From the NCBI GenBank assembly GCA_904373255.1, contig CAJFFD010000008.1, forward strand, positions 1-38,588: 38,588 nucleotides of DNA, in the 5' to 3' direction. Position 1 is the stretch's first letter. Every line of letters begins with the position of its first letter. The DNA comes from an uncultured Clostridia bacterium (GTDB lineage Bacteria; Bacillota; Clostridia; Christensenellales; Borkfalkiaceae). This document shows, in pieces, positions 1-10,600 of this stretch. The notes beneath the pieces are model-generated. The model was not told the DNA's origin, did no database searches, and worked only from the letters and a program-made list of their open reading frames with translations. The translations under genes and the position numbers were made by a program.

Positions 1-3000
1 GAAGCTGTTCCATCGCCTCCGTATCCACCGTAAACCGGGCGGGTATATCCGACCCGACCAGCAGCCCGCCGTCCTGCACGACCGAGAAACCGTTCTCCGC
101 GCCGTTCGTGCGGACGCTGAACAGCGCAACTCCGTCTTCCCCGACCGCGACGAAATACGCGACGTTTTCATTTTCGTCGAGGACGGGAGTAAATACGATG
201 CCGTCCTCCGCCACGGGAGTATATTCCGCCGTGCCGTCGATCTTCAGCGTATATTCGTAGCGGACATACCCGATGCTGCCGTACGAATCGACGGTAATCT
301 CATACAGTTTATATCCGAAATCGTCGTAGACGGTATAGATCTGCTCGTCTGCCTTCTCCGGATAATAGCCCGCGAGTTCGCTCCACCAATGCGCCTCGGA
401 TGCGGCGTCGGAACGGACTTGAAGAAGTTCGTCGATATACAAAATCCACCGCTCAACCGTTTCGGAGCTTTCGGGTCTGCCGTAATTGTCGACCATGTTC
501 CCTGTAAAATGCAATACGGTGCACTCAATGCCATTCAGCGTGAAATTACCGTCGGGGACGTAGGTGCCGAGGTACGCCTGCGTATAGGTACTGCTTTCGT
601 CAAGCACATACATATTGCCGTAGCCGTCCGTTTTGACCGTGTAATAGTAGGTTTTGCCGCCCATCAACGAGGTTTCGTAATACACGAGCGTGAGGTCTTC
701 GAGCGACAGCGAACCGCGCCCGTCGCACACTTCAGCCGTGCGCGAAGCAGTGTCCTCCGCATAGGCGGGCGTACCGTCTTCGCCGTAGGTAACCTTCGTT
801 TCCCCGACGAGGGTAACGGAATTTTCCCCGACCTGCGCAGTGCCGAACGCCACTACGCGGCCCTGTGCATCATATTCGCGGAAATACGCCTTGTCCGCGA
901 CACTGTACACGATGACCGAGCCTGCGGAGTCTGCCGAGGAAAGCTTTGCATAGCGCCAGCTGTCGACAAGCGGGTTGGAGCTGTACGCAGGCATCTTTAC
1001 TTTCACTTCAGAAGCGAGGTTATTGTAGCCGGAAACATCCCATTGCATGTCTGCCCGCACATTCATGATCATATATACGGAACTTCCGACGGTGAGATCT
1101 ACGCGGGCATAGTTCCCGTCCGTAAATCCGGAGAACACCGCCTTGCCGCTGCCCGAAACAGACGAGCCGTCTGCGTCTTTCAGTCCGCTCAAGGTGACCG
1201 TGTATCCTTCCTCACCGAAAGTTTTGGAGGGATCCGCCGCGGCGGAAGCGGTGTATTCTTTCAGTTCATCCCCTTCAAAGAAGGAAAGCTGCGCCGTACC
1301 GTCGCCGTGCAGGAACAGAGATGTTCCGTCGTTGTATTCGCCGTCCGACAGGAATACGGGAGAGTCTTCCGTGCGGGCATAGAAAGGAGCCTCGTCCCCC
1401 ATGTCCGCATCGCGCCAGAAGCCGCGCTCCGCGATAACATCAAAATTATCGTTATAATATGTAAGGGTATAGCCGATGCCCTGCGCGTCGTCTGCGGTGA
1501 GCCGCGCGTAATAAGTGCCTTCGGGTGCTTCCAGCGCGGTCGCCTTGCCGCCCGTTACCTGCTGTACCTGCAGGATGCCGTATTCATTATATATAAAGAG
1601 GAAGGAACCCTCTTCTCCGGCATCGCCGTACGATGCGGGAGCGGGCGACTGTTCCAGCACGGGAACGACCGCGCGCCCCTCGCCCGATGCTAACGGAAGC
1701 CCCGTCACCGTAAAGTACAGGTCGGCGGGAGTTTTTCCGTCCGAGCCGAGAAGATCGGGATGCCACATATGCAGCAGATATTGGTTTTCAAACAGCGGCT
1801 GGGCGTGCGAACCCGCGCCGGCGGCATAGTCTTCCGCACTGACTATCTCATATTGCAGGGTGTATACGTTTCCGCAGGACTGCGCATAGGTGTACCCCGT
1901 GGGATTCTGCGTATCGACGGAGAGGATAAAGAGCCTGCCGGGGTCGGTAACGTACACGACGCCCGCGCCCGTAAATTCAAACTTCGCCGCCAGCTGCCCT
2001 CCCGTCAGCCAATAGGCGGGAGCGGGGACGTTTTCGGCGGACGGATTGATATAGCTGACATATTGAACCCAGTCGGCTGCGTTGCGGAAGGAGTCCGCCG
2101 CAGAAGACGGGACATAGAATCCGAATCCGTCGTTGAGCGTTATGTCGTACCCCTCTCCCGTCGAATCATCCGTAACGACATTGGAGAAAGGCTGTCCGCC
2201 GTGCAGCAAGGGAGTACTCGTACCCTTGAAAATGACGGACGAGAGCTGCGAGCAGTCTGCAAACGACCATTCGCCGATCTCACGGATGCCGGTGCCGAAT
2301 TCGACCGTCTTGATGCCGGAAACATAGAATGCGAACCTGCCGATCGTTTGCAGCGAATCGGGGAAACGCAAATCGCTTATAGTGAGCGAATAGGTGAACG
2401 CATAGTCCCCCACCGACACAAGCGCGCTGCCGAACGAGACCCGCTGAAGCATGGCGCAGTAATAGAACGCGTAGTTGCCGATGGTCTTTGCATTGGTCAA
2501 TGCGGGAATCGCGACGAGGTTGTTGAGCGGAACTTCGTTTTCGATCAGCGTGGCTGTCGTACCGGACGGGGTCGTGATCGTTTTACGGTCGCTTTCCGTG
2601 TTTCCCGTATACGACTTGAAGGCATTGTTCCCGATCGTTTCGACATAAGAGAGCCATTCGGGAATAATGGGAACGCCCAAGCTCGAATCGTAACCGAAGC
2701 GATAGCAGCTTTCGAATGCGGAAGTACCGATCCTGCGCAAATCCTCCGGATGATCCAGCACAAGGTTTTCCAACCCATAGGTATTCAGGAAAGCGCTGTC
2801 TGCAATTTCCTGCACGCTTTCGGTGATGCGGACGGTGCGGAGCGTAAGCGGCACGACCTGCGAATCGGTGTCCAGTTCGCCCATATAGATGGATTCGCCG
2901 TCCGAATACGCGGAGAAGGAATATGTATTTTCCTGCGGGGTCGCGGCTCCGAACATATAAGCAAGGAAACGATTGCGCGTCCTCGTTCCGCCCACGAACG

Positions 3001-3745
3001 GCGCCGTGAGAGATTCAAGCCCGGTAAGACCGCGGAACGCACCGCATTCGATTTCAGTATATGTACCGGGGACGGTCAGCGAAACGACGTCCGCAGAAAA
3101 GGCATTGTCTACGAATGCATCCGCGGCGACCTTCGTTGCTCCCAGCGGAAGGGTGATCGAACTGCTTCTGCCCATATAACGGACGAGCGTGCCGTCCTCG
3201 ATGATAAAATCTTCAATGTCGGCAACTTCATAGCAGGCGTACAGCGTGGCGGTGCCGTCCTTCTGCGCGAGATTGGAAACCGCATCGCCTGCGCGGTATG
3301 CGGCAACGCCGCCCTGCTCTTCCGCGAATCCCAAAACCTCGGTTCCCGCGGGGGATACGGAAGGCAGCGCGATCTCTTCGCCGCGCGCTACTTCGAAACT
3401 GAAATCGCCGTGTTCGCCGTAATCGATGACCAACGTATAATACTGTGTATGCAGTTTATAGTAGAGCGTAATGTTCTGTTCGGGGACGACCTCGCCTTCG
3501 TACTTCTGCGCATATTCCGCGTCCGACCAATACCCTTCGAAATCTTTGTCCGCGATCTCAAGAACGGGGAGCGGATCTCCCGGCGTGGCGGAAACGGGGC
3601 TGCTTTCGCCCGCTTCGTTCACAAGCGTCACCGTAACGGAACTGTCGGAAGGCGTATTATCCTGGCAGGCAACGCACAGGCACAGGCAGACCGCCGCCAA
3701 CACCGCGCAAATAATCACGACAGACTTTTTCAACACTCGATTCAT
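1..3745 (-). CDS. BspA-like LRR_5 surface protein, C-terminus cut by window edge
   Basis: Continuous reading frame of about 1248 codons with no stop, running off the left edge. The ATG at 3743-3745 has GAGG five bases upstream. The N-terminus (MNRVLKKS, then a hydrophobic stretch ending CVACQDN) is a signal peptide, probably a lipoprotein signal although the -3 residue is Cys. Residues about 30-170 resemble two InlB-type repeats (GYWSDAEYA, LGFAEEQGG). Residues about 175-515 are LRR_5 repeats (for example TIGNYAFYYC and SVGDYAFTYS), ending in the usual cap with YVPSSAADSFRNA. The remaining 690 or more residues are not LRR; they look beta-rich and were not matched to a family. BspA-like proteins are cell-surface proteins often implicated in adhesion; the function here is inferred. 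It is transcribed divergently from the giant LRR gene. Confidence 0.85.
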   Translation of the reverse strand, partial: MNRVLKKSVVIICAVLAAVCLCLCVACQDNTPSDSSVTVTLVNEAGESSPVSATPGDPLPVLEIADKDFEGYWSDAEYAQKYEGEVVPEQNITLYYKLHTQYYTLVIDYGEHGDFSFEVARGEEIALPSVSPAGTEVLGFAEEQGGVAAYRAGDAVSNLAQKDGTATLYACYEVADIEDFIIEDGTLVRYMGRSSSITLPLGATKVAADAFVDNAFSADVVSLTVPGTYTEIECGAFRGLTGLESLTAPFVGGTRTRNRFLAYMFGAATPQENTYSFSAYSDGESIYMGELDTDSQVVPLTLRTVRITESVQEIADSAFLNTYGLENLVLDHPEDLRRIGTSAFESCYRFGYDSSLGVPIIPEWLSYVETIGNNAFKSYTGNTESDRKTITTPSGTTATLIENEVPLNNLVAIPALTNAKTIGNYAFYYCAMLQRVSFGSALVSVGDYAFTYSLTISDLRFPDSLQTIGRFAFYVSGIKTVEFGTGIREIGEWSFADCSQLSSVIFKGTSTPLLHGGQPFSNVVTDDSTGEGYDITLNDGFGFYVPSSAADSFRNAADWVQYVSYINPSAENVPAPAYWLTGGQLAAKFEFTGAGVVYVTDPGRLFILSVDTQNPTGYTYAQSCGNVYTLQYEIVSAEDYAAGAGSHAQPLFENQYLLHMWHPDLLGSDGKTPADLYFTVTGLPLASGEGRAVVPVLEQSPAPASYGDAGEEGSFLFIYNEYGILQVQQVTGGKATALEAPEGTYYARLTADDAQGIGYTLTYYNDNFDVIAERGFWRDADMGDEAPFYARTEDSPVFLSDGEYNDGTSLFLHGDGTAQLSFFEGDELKEYTASAAADPSKTFGEEGYTVTLSGLKDADGSSVSGSGKAVFSGFTDGNYARVDLTVGSSVYMIMNVRADMQWDVSGYNNLASEVKVKMPAYSSNPLVDSWRYAKLSSADSAGSVIVYSVADKAYFREYDAQGRVVAFGTAQVGENSVTLVGETKVTYGEDGTPAYAEDTASRTAEVCDGRGSLSLEDLTLVYYETSLMGGKTYYYTVKTDGYGNMYVLDESSTYTQAYLGTYVPDGNFTLNGIECTVLHFTGNMVDNYGRPESSETVERWILYIDELLQVRSDAASEAHWWSELAGYYPEKADEQIYTVYDDFGYKLYEITVDSYGSIGYVRYEYTLKIDGTAEYTPVAEDGIVFTPVLDENENVAYFVAVGEDGVALFSVRTNGAENGFSVVQDGGLLVGSDIPARFTVDTEAMEQL

Positions 3746-3800
3746 AGCTACCTCGTCGCTGCCGCCGGATTTGCGGCAAGTAAAAATAAAACCAACCTTT

Positions 3801-3850
3801 CCCCTTTCGGCGGAAAGAAGGGGATAACCGAAAAGCTTCGGTTTTTCCCC
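3801..3850 (-). promoter_or_regulatory. Leader with two mutually exclusive hairpins
   Basis: On the plus strand, CCCCTT (3801-3806) can pair with AAGGGG (3818-3823). The same GGGG (3820-3823) can instead pair with CCCC (3847-3850), enclosing AACCGAA (3826-3832) and TTCGGTT (3837-3843). Both folds lie in the 5' leader of the LRR gene. Competing stems can act as a switch or attenuator, but no known riboswitch class was recognised. Confidence 0.4.
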
Positions 3851-3870
3851 CGGCTGTATATTCTCCGAAT

Positions 3871-3900
3871 ATTATACAAATAATTTCACACGAAAGTCAA
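3871..3900 (-). promoter_or_regulatory. Sigma-A-type promoter for the leftward LRR gene
   Basis: On the minus strand, TTGACT (3895-3900) and TATAAT (3871-3876) are separated by 18 bases, giving a transcription start near 3864 and a leader of about 118 nt before the ATG at 3745. Confidence 0.75.
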
Positions 3901-4545
3901 ACAAATCATCACAGAAAAGTCTTAATCTTCAAAGAAAAATCAAAAAAGCCGAAATTTTTTCATCTTACCGACAAAAAACCCGCCGCACCATGCCCTGCTC
4001 CGCGAGGCGCCGAACCCGTTTGGCGGCAAATCTGCCCGCCCTTTCGCGCGCATATCTATTATTTATATATTTACCCGCGCTCCTGCCTTCCGGCTGATTT
4101 TCCGCCTGCCGGAGCCCGCCACAAAGCGCCGCCGCGCCTCCGGAAAAAGCCTCTCCTTTCCGCCGTTTTCCCTCTTTCTTTGCCCCTCGAGTACTCCGGA
4201 AAACGCCACTTACGCTGTTTTGTTTACCGTAATAAATATACATATTCAATAATAAAAATGCACCATCGCTCCGACCTGAAAATTTTGATTTATTGTAATA
4301 TAATTTATCGGTATCAATAATAAATTATCCGATGGCAAGGTCATGTTTATGCACAGAATTTTATAAAAAATTATAGCATAATAACATAAAAATTATTTGT
4401 AAATTTTATAACACAGAATCTGCACGAAAGCACGCGCGCAACTGTATATAGTAATTCGGAGTTGAGTGCTTGAAAAGCGCATGACGGATATAAGAAAATT
4501 TAATCGGTTTTTTTTGCATATATTTATAAAATGCCGCTGTATCTT

Positions 4546-4574
4546 TTGACAGAAAACGAAAAAAATGCTATGAT
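4546..4574 (+). promoter_or_regulatory. Strong promoter for the giant LRR gene and possibly the following genes
   Basis: TTGACA (4546-4551), a 17-base spacer and TATGAT (4569-4574), preceded by TGC as an extended -10. The start of transcription is expected near 4581. It is the clearest promoter upstream of the rightward LRR/VWA gene row; no comparably good one was seen between 12518 and 26752. Confidence 0.8.
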
Positions 4575-4595
4575 AAATGTATTATAAACTGACGG

Positions 4596-4657
4596 TCGGC
4601 TTACCGGCGGCGAGAGCATAAGTCTCCGTGCCGCGGTATTGCCGAAAGCCGAAGGAG
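4596..4657 (+). promoter_or_regulatory. Folded 5' leader touching the Shine-Dalgarno site
   Basis: TCGGCTT (4596-4602) pairs perfectly with AAGCCGA (4646-4652), whose last A is the first base of the AAGGAG ribosome site (4652-4657). A second GCCGA (4641-4645) offers a competing 5-bp pairing with the same left arm. Inside, ACC/GGT, GCGGC/GCCGC and GAGA/TCTC form a nested stem (4603-4637). It resembles a regulatory leader, but no known class was recognised. Confidence 0.4.
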
Positions 4658-4663
4658 CGGAAT

Positions 4664-7600
4664 ATGCAAAAAGTGAGAAAAGGATTCCGATTCAGATTCC
4701 TTATCGCGGCGATCGCTCTGGCGTGCTGCGCATTTGCGGCATCCATCCTCGTCGCATGCAACAACGAGGAACCCGTACCGCCGCCCGAGGCGGGCGCAGA
4801 AGCGGGCGTATATTATTACGACGCCTCTGCCGGCAGCGAATATCTGCTGACCCTCGGAGAAGGATGCACCTTTACCTTCATAACCGACGATGAGGTAAAA
4901 AACGGCTCCTATTCCCTCGAAGGTTCGGCGCTTACCCTCTCTGCGGGAGATTGGACGCAGACCGCCGCCCTGGACGGAAACGTCATCACGCTCGAGTACG
5001 AAAATGCGCAGATGCGCTTCCTCAAAAAGGTGTATTTCACCGTGTCTTTCGACGCGGCGGGCGGCAGCGAAGTGACGAGCGTGAGCGTACTGAACGGGAA
5101 AACGTTGGAAAAGCCTGCCGCCGACCCGACTTACGGCGGGCATGTGTTCCTGGGTTGGTATACCGATGCGGAATACGCCTCGCCTTTCCTTTTCGGTTCG
5201 CAGGCAGTTACGGGAAATCTGACCCTCCACGCGCGTTGGGCGGAGGAATCCGACGGGGAAGAATATACCGTATCCTATGACCTTGGTTATGACGGCGAAC
5301 GGATCCCCGACGCCGAAACCATCGGAGGAAAACTTTATAACGCGGCTGTGCCTGCTGCGCGCAGCGGTTACACCTTTGTCGGCTGGTGGGTCAGCACGGA
5401 AGACGACGCCGCGCGGCTCAGCTACCGTTTCGAAGAGCCGACCGGAAACACCGAAGGCACCGTATTCAATGCAGACACGACCCTGTTCGCCGTATGGCAG
5501 GAGGACGGCGCCGTATGCAACGACCCTGCAGTGAGCCTTTCGCAACAGTCTGTGCGTTGGGATTCCGTCGGCGCGGCTGCATACATCGTTTCGTTTATCG
5601 CCCCCGACGGCACGCGCATTATCGACAGCCGCCGCGAGACGAGTACGACCATCCCCGTAACGATGGACGAAGCGGGCGTTTACCGTGCCGAAGTTACGGC
5701 GATCGACGCAAACGGAAATACCCTTTCGCAAAAGGTAGAGCGCTACTTTGTAAATAACGGGCTTGCCCGCGTTTCCGGGCTGCGCGTGATCGAACCGAAC
5801 GCGCTCGTATTCCGCGGCGTGGAACATGCGGAAAAATATCTCATCACCATTGACTGCGGAAACCCCGCGCATAACCACGACGCTTTCGATAACGGAACGT
5901 CTTTGTACTATAATTTTGCAAACTGCGACATGCAGCCGGGCGGCATCGTGTTTACCGTGACCGCCGTGGCGGACGGGTATGCGTCCTCGGAAGCTACGAT
6001 CGTTTTCGAGCGCAACCTCGACAAGATCTCCTCTCTTACCGTCAAAGACGATATGGTGCGCTGGTCGCCCGTGGAAGGCGCGACCTCCTACCTCGTTACA
6101 GTGGGCGGCGAATCGTACAGCGTGTTCGGCACAGAGTTCTCCCTGAAAGAATTTGAGGAAGGCTCCTGCACCGTAACCGTTACGCCCGCCGCGAAGGGAT
6201 TTAATTCCCCCGAGGCGGTATCCGTCGAATATGCGAAGACGACCCCTGCCCTTCCCGACGGACTTCGGCTGAACGGCACGCTGCTGAGCTGGGACGCCGT
6301 AAACGGCGCTGTTTACAACATTCTTGTAGACGGCGAAGCGATCAACGACCAGCCGCTCGAGCAGCCTTCCTTTGAATTGGACGGCACCTTCTTCACCTGG
6401 ACGGAAGGCGCGCGCTATTCCCTGCAGCTGCAAGTCGTAAAAGGGAGCGCCGAAGCCCTTTCCGAAGAATTTGTGTTCTACTACAATGCGATCGGCGAAA
6501 CTCCCGCCTACGACAACAACGTTCTGTACTGGAACCCCGTCGCCGGAGCAGACCGTTACGAAATCTCGCTCAACGGTCAGACGGTTGCGACCGTCGATAA
6601 CGGCGAAAGCTTCTATGTTTTCGATTCGCTCGGCACGGAAGGCAAAAACGTGCTCGGCGTCCGCTTCGTGAGCGGAGGGTATGTTTCGGAATGGGCGGAA
6701 ACGGAAGTCACCGCGCATTCGGTAACATTTGACAGCCGCGGAGGAAACGCAACCACCACGCTGTATAAAGCGGTCGGCGACGAGATCGCCCTGCCGCAGG
6801 CAAGCCTCAAAACCGGGTACGACTTTGTCGCCTGGTACAATACGCCGAACGGCCCCGCCAGCAACGGTGCTTCGTTTACGGATAAATTCTTCGTTTCTTC
6901 GGGCGAGCTGGTGCTTTATGCCTACTATTCTCCCAAGGCATATACGGTACTGTACAGCGGTGCAGACGGACTTGAAAAAACTTCCGTTTATTACGGACAG
7001 AATTATACGCTCGACGTGCCGGACACGGCGGACGGAACGACCGCGTTCGGCGGTTGGTTCAGCGCGCCGTACGGTGCAGGTATTGCCTATACCGACGCGC
7101 ACGGCAATTCGCTTGCGCCCTGGGATCTGGCGGAGGACAATATAACCGTATACGCGTTCTGGGTCGAATCTGTTCTTGACTATACATATATGCCCACGGC
7201 GGGCGGCTACACCGTGACGGCGGGCGACCGCATCGGTCTGGTAAATTCCGTCACCGTTCCCGAAGAGTATAACGGAGAAAAGGTCACGGGCGTTGCGGGC
7301 AGCGCTTTCGCAAACCGCTCCAACCTTACCGAAATCAATCTCCCCGACACGATCCGCACGCTCACTCCGGAAACCGCCTTTGCGGGATGCTCCGCTCTGG
7401 AAGCAGTGAATTTCTATTCCACGGGCGAGGCGCTCCCGCGGTTTACCTCGGAAGACGGCGTCATTTTTGACCACGGTCAGGACGGTCAGGGAACCCCTAC
7501 CCCTGCATTTATGCCTGCTGCAAAAACGGGAAGCTATACCATCCCCGACGGCGTGCAGATAATACCCCGCGCTGCTTTTGCGGGAAGCAAACTGGATAAG

Positions 7601-10600
7601 ATCGTTATTCCCGCAAGCGTTACCGCCATCGAAGCGGAGGCATTTGCAAACTGCGAGAGCCTTGTTTCGGTCGTGTTTGAAAACGCGGGCGCGGGCAGCC
7701 CTTCGCTGACGATCGGGAACAGGGCGTTCATGAACTGCACCGCACTCACCTCGATTACCCTGCCTGCCCGCCTGACGGATATTTCCCTGCAGAAATATGC
7801 GCTCAACGGTTCGTTTGCCGATATAGACGAGATCACCGAAAATGCGCCCGACGCGTTCCTCGGATGCACCTCGCTCAGCAGCATCAACGTTTCCAAGGGA
7901 AGCTCCTCTGCCGCCTATGTTTCGGAAGACGGCGTACTCCTTTCCGACAGCGGCAGAACGCTTGCGTATTTCCCCGCGGAAAAACGCGCGGACGACTATA
8001 CCGTGCCTGCGAGCGTGCGCACCATCGGCAGCGGGGCGTTCCTCGGCTGCAGCATCACCGGCACGCTCACCGTTCCCGCAAGCATCGTAAACGTAGGCAG
8101 TTTTGCCTTTGCAGACTGCCCGCTTGAAGCGATCGTATTCGAAGGCGGCGGCTTATCCGGCTGCACCGTGGGCGATTATGCGTTCTACGGATGCGACAGC
8201 GTCGAGACGCTGACCTTTGCGGAAGACAGCAGCGTCACGACCATCGGCGATTATGCGTTCAGCGGACTTGCCATCGGCGAAGTGACTATCCCGGCACGCG
8301 TTACGAGCATCGGCGATTATGCGTTTGAAGACTGCATGGGCGGTTACAACGGCGAAGAATTTGAAGTTACCTTCGCGATGGAAGGCGCCTGCAACTTCGG
8401 CGACGGCGTATTCTCGGGGAGCGGGCTCTCTTCTTTGACCATACCGAAAAATGCGGTCGTATCCTCCGGCTTCCTGCTCGGCTTGGATAAATACATCGAT
8501 ATTACCGTGGAAGAGGGCAACGCGACCCTTACCTCCGACGGCGACGCGATTTATCTGAAGAGCGCGGACGATCAGAACGCCTACGAAACCCTGTTCATTT
8601 ATCAGGGCGAAGCGACCAAATATACGGTGCGCGACGGCGTTAAAATCATCGCGGACAACGTATTCAACGGCAATTACGATCTTGAAAAGGTCACCATCCC
8701 CGGCACGGTCACGTCGATCGGAAGCTATGCGTTTGCCGAAGGATATCTCTCCGAACTTTACTTTGAAGCCGGCGGGACAGAGACTTTGACCATCGGCGAT
8801 TATGCCTTCTACTATTCCAGAATCGCAACCATGCACCTGCCCACAGACAGAGACGTCGTTATCGGCGACTATGCCTTTGCGGAAATATCCGATTCTTCTT
8901 ATCTGACAGACGTCGACCTCGGCGGCACGACGGAAATCGGCGACTATGCCTTTGCCGGCTCCGGAAATTACAGCAGCTTTACCATTCCCGCGAGCGTAAA
9001 GAGCATCGGCAACTACGCCTTCGAAGGCGGATACTCGAGCCGTGCGGTAACATTTACCTTCGCCGGAGACTCGTCGCTCGAAACGATCGGCGCGTTCGCA
9101 TTTACGGGAAGGAAGATCGAATCCATCACCATCCCCGCAAGCGTTACGAGCATCGGTGCATGCGCCTTCGAAGACTGCGACGACCTCACCTCTATTACCT
9201 TTGAAGACGGCGAAGCGCCGCTCGTATTCGGCGCGGCGTACGGCAGCTATACGGGTAACGTACTCAGCGGCACGCTGGTCGAAAAGGTCGACTTCCCGGC
9301 AAGGCTGACTGTGTTGAGCGATCAGGCATTCTATTATAACAATTCTACGACGGAGGTCACATTCCCTGAAAACAGCCGGCTGACGACCATCGGTGCGGAA
9401 GCATTCAAACACGGCAATCTGCAGAAGATCAAACTTCCCGCAAGCCTGAACAATACGGACGTGATTGCCGTCGGCAACGAAGCGTTCAGCGGTGCGCCTT
9501 TGACGGAATTTTCCTTCGCGGAAGGCGGCACGGGCAAAGTAACGCTGGGCGAAAGCGCTCTCGCTTTCTCCTATAGCTCTGCCGTGACGGAGATCACCCT
9601 GCCCAAGACGCTTGCTCCCTTTACGGCGGGCGGAACGACGATCCCCGCCCTCGCGAACGGTGCGGACGTATTCTCCGACGCGCTCGAATCCATCTCTGTT
9701 GAAGAAGGATGCAGCGATTACGCCTCTGACGGAGGCATGCTCTATTCCGCCGACTATTCCCGACTGATCCTCTGCCCGACCGCAAAGAGCGGCAAGGTTA
9801 CCGTACATGCGCAGACAGAGGTGATCGGCAGCAACGCGTTCAGCGGCTGCAGGTATATTACGGAAATCGAGTTCCCCGCCGGCAGCGCCCTTACGACGAT
9901 CGAAGACAGAGCGTTTGCGAACTGCGGCGTTATCCCCGAACCCGATACCGAAGAGGGCTTTACCGACCTTGTCCTGCCCGACGGCGTGACGAGCATCGGC
10001 GCCGACGCGTTCATGAACTGCCCCATCGTATCTCTCACGCTTCCCGCTTCGTTCGACGATTTTGACAGCGCGATGCTCAACAACTGCAACACGCTTACTT
10101 CGCTCAACGTGGCGGAAGGAAATAAGACGTATGCGTCCAAAGACGGCGTGCTTTTCACGGCGGACGGGGAGACATTGCTGTATTACCTGCCCACGCGGAC
10201 AGATACGGCTTATACCGTACCGGACGGAACAATAACCATTGCCGCAAGCGCATTCTCCGACAATACTTCGCTTGAAAGCGTTACCATTCCCGCTTCGGTC
10301 GGCAATATCGAAGCGAATGCATTCAGCAACTGCTCCTCGCTCGCCGAAGTGACGATCGGCGAAGGCGATACGGTGCTCGTTATCGGCGATTACGCGTTCA
10401 GCAGCACGGCAATCGAAACGCTCGACCTGCCTTCGCGCACGACGGCGATCGGAAACAATGCATTCAGCCGTTCCCTGCTCACTTCGCTCGCGTTCGGCGA
10501 CAACAGCGGACTCACTTCCATCGGCGAAAGCGCCTTCGAAGGAACGCTCATCGAAGATATAACCCTGCCCGCCGGACTGCGTTCGCTCGGAGAGCTTGCT

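Larger units (their letters stand above)
3746..4663. other. Long AT-rich intergenic region between divergent surface-protein genes
   Basis: No supported gene. It holds a leftward promoter with a hairpin-rich leader near 3.8-3.9 kb, and a rightward promoter with a folded leader near 4.55-4.66 kb. The middle (about 3960-4250) is GC-rich without a recognisable product. From 4250 to 4540 it is very AT-rich, with an inverted repeat ATAATTTAT/ATAAATTAT near 4300-4330. A 94-codon leftward frame at 3965-4249 has no ribosome site and no family resemblance. Confidence 0.6.

Noticed and set aside
389-3883. Two long rightward open frames (389-1693 and 1760-3883)
   Set aside because: They lie antisense to the leftward LRR gene, lack ribosome sites and family resemblance, and their Arg/Val-rich translation reflects the opposite-strand codon bias.
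3965-4249. 94-codon leftward frame in the intergenic region
   Set aside because: No ribosome site, no promoter close by, basic low-complexity translation.
4596-4657. Known riboswitch (c-di-GMP, cobalamin, THF) upstream of the giant LRR gene
   Set aside because: The conserved core sequences of those classes are not present; only generic stems are visible.
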